Below, piece by piece: positions 59,566 through 64,000 of a stretch of 64,000 nucleotides of DNA; the stretch's first letter is position 1, and every line of letters starts with the position of its first letter. The notes beneath the pieces are model-generated. The model saw nothing but the letters and a program-made list of their open reading frames with translations, ran no database searches and was not told the origin of the DNA. Origin of the DNA: Anaerolineales bacterium. Lineage in GTDB: Bacteria > Chloroflexota > Anaerolineae > 4572-78 > J111. The position numbers were made by a program, and so were the translations under genes. Where the stretch lies: the NCBI GenBank assembly GCA_020634855.1, contig JACKAU010000010.1:186001-250000 (forward strand). Direction: 5' to 3'.

Positions 59566-60255
59566 TTAAGGCGTCAGTATGACGTGGAGTTCACCCGGCC
59601 CGTGAACGCCCATTGTCAGGGTCATTTCGATATCGCCGGTGCGGCTGGGGCCGGCGATGAAGACCAGGTTGCTGCCGGCGGTTGTCGCTTCAGGGTGAGC
59701 TGCCAGAAAAGCCGGCAACGACGGATATAGTTTCTGCTGCGGCAAAATGGCAATGTGAACCGGAGGCAGCAGCGACGCCAATCGTCCCCGGCCCGGTCCA
59801 CTAATCAGCGCAATGGCGCCCGTATCAGCCAGAGCGCCGTGAGCACCGGTCAGTCCCACTTTGATTTTGTCCAGCGCGGCCAGCTTGGCTTTCCGTTCGG
59901 CTGCGGTCGCCGGAAGTTCGTTCGCCACAAATTCAATCCCCGCTGCTGTTAACTCTGCCACGAATTGGTGCAATTCTAGCGAGTCGCTGCCCCAACTGAT
60001 CAGTTGTTTGACCCCGTGCTTATGTAAAATCTGTTGAATAATTTCCGTGATGTCCTGACTGTTCTTCACCGGGTAAACCTGTCCGGAGAGGGCGTTTAAC
60101 TCCTGCGTGAATCGATCCACCAGATCGGCCGGTGGGGTATCCACCGCGAACGTATAGCCCCGAAACGAGCCGGGATGGTTTGGATTGGCCTCAGGTAGTT
60201 CGGCCTGGGGTAATCGACTTCGAATGCGATTGAGAAATGCGGCCCGTTGGCTCAT
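59566..60255 (-). CDS. lutC: L-lactate utilisation protein LutC (LUD domain)
   Basis: 229 residues, LUD domain: VGLTGAHGALADTGAIALIS, GRLASLLPPVHIAILPQQKL, GSNLVFIAGPSRTGDIEMTL and GVHGPGELHVIL. Third subunit of the LutABC complex that oxidises L-lactate to pyruvate. Its ATG overlaps the lutB stop (ATGA). It ends 2 bases from the stop of the convergent gene. Confidence 0.94.
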   Translation of the reverse strand: MSQRAAFLNRIRSRLPQAELPEANPNHPGSFRGYTFAVDTPPADLVDRFTQELNALSGQVYPVKNSQDITEIIQQILHKHGVKQLISWGSDSLELHQFVAELTAAGIEFVANELPATAAERKAKLAALDKIKVGLTGAHGALADTGAIALISGPGRGRLASLLPPVHIAILPQQKLYPSLPAFLAAHPEATTAGSNLVFIAGPSRTGDIEMTLTMGVHGPGELHVILTP

Positions 60256-61679
60256 TGGTTTCGCTCCTCACGCCAGCGCTGGCTGAACGATTTTTTGGCT
60301 AGGGCGGGAAAGTCGCGATGATCGGTCCAGCCGGATAGAGGACCAGGTAGGTTTTTGATCCAACCGTTATCGGCCACTTTTTGACTAATCCAACTTGTTA
60401 ATTGGCTGCCGAAATGGTACTTGCTAGGCCGAACGACCGCCTGTCGATACAACCCCAGACTCCATTTAAGCCAGCCTGGATTTAACCCCGCTTCGACCGC
60501 CTCCGACCGCAATTTAAGCAGCATGCGCGGAATGTTAATTCGCACCGGGCAAACTTCGCGGCACGCCCCACATAGCGTGCTGGCCTGAGGTAATTCGTGC
60601 CACGGATCGAGGCCGTATAGGCCAGGCGTCACCACCGAGCCAACCGGCCCCTGATAAACGCTGTTGTAAGCATGACCGCCAATTTGCTGGTAGACCGGGC
60701 AGGCGTTCAGACAAGCCCCACAGCGAATACAATACAAGATTTCGGCCAGCTCGCTGCCCAGGATCTGGCTGCGGCCGTTGTCGATGATAACCACATGGAG
60801 TTCATCAGGCCCGTCCGGTTCGACCGGTTGGCCGGCAGCGGTTCGACGGGGGCCGGTAATGATATTCGTGTAGACACTGGTTTTTTGACCGGTGGCGCTG
60901 CGGGCCAAAATTTGCAGCATTACGCCTAAATCTTCCATCGTGGGAACCAGGCGTTCCATCCCCATCAAGGCCACGTGCAAGCGGGGTGTGGTAGTGGTCA
61001 GCCGGCCGTTCCCTTCGTTGGTTACCAGGCAGATGCTGCCGGTTTCGGCTACGGCAAAATTGCATCCGCTGACCCCCATATCGGCTTGTAGAAATTCGTT
61101 GCGGAGGACGCGCCGGGCTAGGGCGGTCATGTGGGGAACATCGGTTAAATCTTCGTCAGTGGCTTGCAGTTTGCGGCGGAATAGATTGGCTACGTCCTCT
61201 CGGGTTTTGTGAATAACCGGAGCAATGATGTGCGAGGGTTTTTCTTCCGCCAACTGGGCAATGTACTCGCCCAAATCGGTTTCGACCACCCGCATCCCAT
61301 GGGCCTCTAGGGTCTGATTGAGATGCAGTTCTTCGCTCACCATCGATTTTGACTTTACCACATTTTTAACATTGCGGCTGAGAGCCAGATTCGCCACAAT
61401 GTGGTTGGCCTCAGCCGCCGTTTCGGCCCAATGAACCTGTCCCCCCGTTTGTTCAACCGCGTCGGCAAATTGGGCCAGATACCGATCCAAGTGAGCGATG
61501 GTGTGCGCTCGGATGCGGCGAGCGTGGTCGCGTAAAGCCTCGGCCTCTGGCAAGGCGGCCAGGGCATTTTTGCGGCCGGTGGTAAAACGGGTGGTTGAAA
61601 TATCTAACGCCGTTTGAAGTTGGCGGTCGTGCAGCGCTTCTTCCACGCGCTCATAAAAAGTCACGTTTGAAACGGCCAT
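60252..61679 (-). CDS. lutB: L-lactate utilisation iron-sulfur protein LutB
   Basis: 475 residues. N-terminal LUD-like domain (VKSKSMVSEELHLNQTLEAH, GVSGCNFAVAETGSICLVTN) and a ferredoxin-like region with two 4Fe-4S motifs, CIRCGACLNACPVY and CGACREVCPVRI. It passes electrons from lactate oxidation. The start MAVSNVTF at 61679 is preferred over 61757, which would overlap lutA by 25 codons. It sits between lutA and lutC. Confidence 0.94.
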   Translation of the reverse strand: MAVSNVTFYERVEEALHDRQLQTALDISTTRFTTGRKNALAALPEAEALRDHARRIRAHTIAHLDRYLAQFADAVEQTGGQVHWAETAAEANHIVANLALSRNVKNVVKSKSMVSEELHLNQTLEAHGMRVVETDLGEYIAQLAEEKPSHIIAPVIHKTREDVANLFRRKLQATDEDLTDVPHMTALARRVLRNEFLQADMGVSGCNFAVAETGSICLVTNEGNGRLTTTTPRLHVALMGMERLVPTMEDLGVMLQILARSATGQKTSVYTNIITGPRRTAAGQPVEPDGPDELHVVIIDNGRSQILGSELAEILYCIRCGACLNACPVYQQIGGHAYNSVYQGPVGSVVTPGLYGLDPWHELPQASTLCGACREVCPVRINIPRMLLKLRSEAVEAGLNPGWLKWSLGLYRQAVVRPSKYHFGSQLTSWISQKVADNGWIKNLPGPLSGWTDHRDFPALAKKSFSQRWREERNQ

Positions 61680-61683
61680 GTTA

Positions 61684-62421
61684 TTATCTTTCCCGCAAAA
61701 TCTCGGCGATATGTTTAACGTTGATAGTGCTGCCCCGGCGTCGCAAACCGCCGGCAATGTGCATTAGACAGCTAACGTCTGTACCGGTGATCGTATCCGC
61801 GCCGCTGGCCTCGATGTTATCGAGTTTGCGTTGTAAGATCGCCCCGGAAATTTGGCTCATTTTGACGGCGAATAGACCGCCAAAACCGCAGCACTCTTCC
61901 GAGCCGGGCAGATCTTTTGGTTCGATACCGGCGACCTGATCGAGTAACTGGCGTGGCTGGGTTTTGAGGCCCAGACCCCGAAGTCCGTGACAGGAAGCGT
62001 GATAGGCGATGCAACCCGTCGCGGTGCTGTGAAGGTCGGTGACGCCGAGTACATCCACCAAGAACTGGGTGAATTCGTAAGTACGGGCGCTGACGGCTCG
62101 CGCTTGGGCCGCGTAGTCAGGATCGTCGGCCAGAAGATCAACGTAATGGTGAATAATCATATCGCCACAGGAACCGGAGGGAATGACAATAGGGGCGTCG
62201 CTCGGGGCGAGCACGTCGATAGTATAGCGGGCCATAGCCCGCGCGTCGTCCCAAAAACCGGCATTGAAAGCGGGCTGGCCGCAGCAGGTTTGCGCCAGAG
62301 GAAACTCGACGGTCAGCCCTAACTCTTCTAAGATATCGACCACAGCTAGACCGGTCTCCGGGAAGAATTTATCGACCAAGCAGGTGACAAAAAGTTGCAC
62401 CGTTTTGATATCAGTTGTCAT
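61684..62421 (-). CDS. lutA: L-lactate utilisation protein LutA (CCG domains)
   Basis: 245 residues with two cysteine-rich CCG-type domains: LAQTCCGQPAFNAGF near residue 40 and EECCGFGGLFAVKM near 180, plus SGSCGDMIIHHYVD and AYHASCHGLRGLG, binding Fe-S clusters. First gene of lutABC. AAGG lies upstream of the ATG. Similarity to GlpC/heterodisulfide-reductase subunits is expected for the family. Confidence 0.93.
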   Translation of the reverse strand: MTTDIKTVQLFVTCLVDKFFPETGLAVVDILEELGLTVEFPLAQTCCGQPAFNAGFWDDARAMARYTIDVLAPSDAPIVIPSGSCGDMIIHHYVDLLADDPDYAAQARAVSARTYEFTQFLVDVLGVTDLHSTATGCIAYHASCHGLRGLGLKTQPRQLLDQVAGIEPKDLPGSEECCGFGGLFAVKMSQISGAILQRKLDNIEASGADTITGTDVSCLMHIAGGLRRRGSTINVKHIAEILRER

Positions 62422-62632
62422 AAAACTTTACCTTTTGGGAATTTAGGAGTATTGTATTAAAAGGAGGGTAAATTGCAAAGACGGTTTTGTAATGCTGCTT
62501 ACACCCTGTCATCTTCAAATATATTAGAGTTTATAGGAGTTTTATGCGTTCATAGAGTTTGATGAGTTTTCACAATAAGCTCTATTATCACACCGGCGAA
62601 AATAGCGGATTTTGGAAAAAATGGGGAGAGTT

Positions 62633-63460
62633 ATGCCGTTCATGAAACGATACTGTTTTCTTGTCCTGTTAAGTTGCGGATTGATTTTGTCCGGCTGCGC
62701 CGGGGCGTTTGTTGCGCCGCCGCCGGAGCCGACTCCGACCGAAATTGCCGTGCCGACCTTGCCGCCGCCAACGCCGACCGAGGCGACCCTCAATCCTCAG
62801 GCATCACCGGCGGCTGATATGGCTGTGGCGGCGGTTGTCGAGCCGGAAGCCACGGCCGTCCCATCGGACACGCCCACTCCCGTCCCCACGGCAACGCCTA
62901 CGCCTGAGCCGGATTGGCTGAACAACTCCGGCCGGACAACTGAGAATTTGATGTATCTGGGTAATCCTAACGCGCCGGTCACCCTGGTTGACTTTTCCGA
63001 TTTTATGTGACCGACCTGTCGTACCTACGTGTTAGGTGCTGAAGAATCTATTAAAGAGACCTATGTTAAAACCGGTCAGGTCTTGTTGATCTTTGCCCCC
63101 GTTTTAAATCATAATGACCGGTCCCTTCAAACTCACCAAGCCGCCGAATGCGCGGCCGATCAGGGTCGATTTTGGGAATTCCACAATATACTGTTTGAAA
63201 ATCAAGACTCATTTTGGTACGGTGATATCCAGGCCACGCTCAAGCAGTTGGCGGCTGACGCCGGTTTTGATACGGCCGCGTTCAACGTCTGTTTGGACGA
63301 ACAGCGCCATCTCGATATGGTGCAAGCCCAAGATCAGATTCGTATCAACGCCGGTATTAGAGGCCAACCTGTTTTTAACATTAACGGCGATTATATAGTG
63401 GGAACCCAGCCGTTTGAGGTTTTTCAGGGGGTCATCGATCCCAAATTAGCGACTGAGTAA
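62633..63460 (+). CDS. DsbA-like thioredoxin-fold lipoprotein with in-frame UGA (predicted selenocysteine)
   Basis: Read through one TGA (63008-63010) this is a single 275-residue protein in one frame. Signal peptide with lipobox LILSGC, a Pro/Thr-rich linker to about residue 97, then a thioredoxin_4/DsbA domain: APVTLVDFSDFM, the TGA, then PTCRTYV. The family has CxxC here, so the protein has UxxC. Downstream AECAADQGRFWEFHNILFEN and the cis-proline loop GIRGQPVFNINGDYIVGTQP confirm DsbA-like homology on the far side of the stop. A SECIS-like hairpin lies at 63021-63039. Start 62633 has GGGGAGAG upstream. A Cys-to-stop mutation is the alternative. Confidence 0.8.
63021..63039 (+). promoter_or_regulatory. 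Bacterial SECIS-like stem-loop
   Basis: GTACCTA (63021-63027) pairs with TAGGTGC (63033-63039), 7 bp with one U-G wobble, around loop CGTGT. The stem starts 10 bases after the TGA and the apical loop is 17 bases after it. Known bacterial SECIS rules ask for a loop 16-37 bases downstream with a G among its first two bases; both are met. Confidence 0.65.
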
Positions 63461-63468
63461 TAATTTTA

Positions 63469-63537
63469 GCGCAACAAAGTTTAGCCTTGTTGGCCAAAGT
63501 AAACTTTAACGCTCCAGGTGAACTTTGACGCTACAGG
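63469..63537. repeat. Palindromic repeat family 2, copy 3
   Basis: GCGCAACAAAG then CCAAAGTAAACTTTAACGCTCCAGG and GTGAACTTTGACGCTACAGG: two overlapping units of the family also seen at 634 and 48147. It lies just after the DsbA-like gene and before the convergent phosphatase gene. Confidence 0.6.
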
Positions 63538-63547
63538 TGAGGTTGAT

Positions 63548-64000
63548 CTATTTTTTGACCACAACGACGACGGTCATATCATCGTGTTGTTCCGACTCAC
63601 CGGTAAAGGTTTGAGCGGCATCGATGATGTAATCAGCAATTTCTTGGGCGTCGCGGGTGTGAACAATGTCAAGAATAGTTTTTTCCAGTCGTTCGAAGCC
63701 AAACAGTTCGCCCTGATTATTTTGCGCTTCAACAATACCGTCGCTGGTAAAGATAATTGTTGTAAATGGGTCGAGCAAAAACATATCGTCCTGATACGTA
63801 TATTGCGAGGCCGGCAACGCGCCAACAGGTAGGCCGCCGACCGGCAGATAGGTGCAGCCATTGACGGTAGCTCCGATGGGGGCAATCATTCCGGCGCTAG
63901 CGGCGGTCATTAAGCTGCCTCTGGCTAACTCCTCATCCGGTTTTTCATTCAGGTTTTCACTTTCGGGAGGCAGGGGCACAAATGTCGCTATTTGCAGAGC
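63548..64000 (-). CDS. SpoIIE/PP2C-type serine phosphatase domain (5' partial)
   Basis: The window ends inside this gene, so only about 150 C-terminal residues are seen. They form the end of a SpoIIE-type phosphatase domain: TAASAGMIAPI, YLPVGGLPVGALPASQYTYQ, TTIIFTSDGIVEAQNNQGEL, FGFERLEKTI and the metal-binding QHDDMTVVVVKK. Such domains reverse serine phosphorylation, often of anti-sigma antagonists, and are commonly fused to GAF, PAS or receiver domains that would lie beyond the edge. Confidence 0.88.
   Translation of the reverse strand, partial: ALQIATFVPLPPESENLNEKPDEELARGSLMTAASAGMIAPIGATVNGCTYLPVGGLPVGALPASQYTYQDDMFLLDPFTTIIFTSDGIVEAQNNQGELFGFERLEKTILDIVHTRDAQEIADYIIDAAQTFTGESEQHDDMTVVVVVKK

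Overview
The window looks like a piece of a Chloroflexota chromosome, most likely an Anaerolineae-type lineage. This is an inference from gene content. It carries an archaeal-type isopentenyl phosphate kinase, a fused MoaD-MoaE molybdopterin synthase, an FMN-riboswitch-controlled NMT1/THI5-like riboflavin ABC transporter, corrinoid methyltransferases with a RACo-type activator, and very large GT-C membrane proteins with repeated beta-sandwich tails. No tRNA, rRNA, CRISPR array, integrase or IS transposase was recognised.

Layout. 1-4.4 kb: end of an rRNA methyltransferase, a minus-strand moaC-moaDE-rnc group, isopentenyl phosphate kinase and a small DUF4062-like protein. 4.5-16.8 kb: a minus-strand surface-glycan block with a YfhO-like protein and three GT39-like proteins, one of them frameshifted, plus two overlapping ParA ATPases. 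17-25.9 kb: PAS histidine kinase, chemoreceptor, DinB/ClbS-like protein, a broken secreted-protein gene, then about 1.1 kb without a gene that holds a tandem pair of about 177-nt structured units and a 41-bp tandem array, followed by an internally duplicated unknown protein. 26-33 kb: a B12-dependent methyltransferase operon (two UroD-like proteins, a corrinoid protein, a pterin-type methyltransferase, RACo and DUF1638). 33-40 kb: HigBA, a small membrane protein, polyprenyl glycosylphosphotransferase plus GT4, and two orphan binding lipoproteins. 40-50.8 kb: an ABC-F gene behind a leader-peptide attenuator, a SulP transporter, an FHA protein, an SGNH protein, lepA, an M32 carboxypeptidase and miaA. 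50.8-64 kb: a response regulator/kinase, the riboflavin transporter with its riboswitch, a degenerate Ser/Thr kinase, an S58 peptidase, cobU plus a coupled unknown gene, lutABC, a DsbA-like lipoprotein with an in-frame UGA, and the end of a SpoIIE-type phosphatase.

The strongest hidden signal is at 62633-63460. Here a thioredoxin-fold lipoprotein is interrupted by a single in-frame TGA exactly where the first cysteine of its CxxC active site belongs. A stem-loop 10 nt downstream fits the bacterial SECIS pattern, so this is read as a selenoprotein (UxxC). Other notable signals are the transcription attenuator upstream of the ABC-F gene, the 24.2-24.9 kb structured repeat region, two families of dispersed palindromic repeats, and low-complexity sequence motifs that recur both between genes and inside the loops of the large membrane proteins.

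Vitamin B12 and redox metabolism connect several loci: the corrinoid operon and cobU, lactate oxidation by lutABC, and flavin uptake. Two gene regions (11.8-14.7 kb and 23.2-24.0 kb) show clustered single-base frameshifts. Large intact genes on either side suggest local decay, but sequencing error cannot be excluded from sequence alone.
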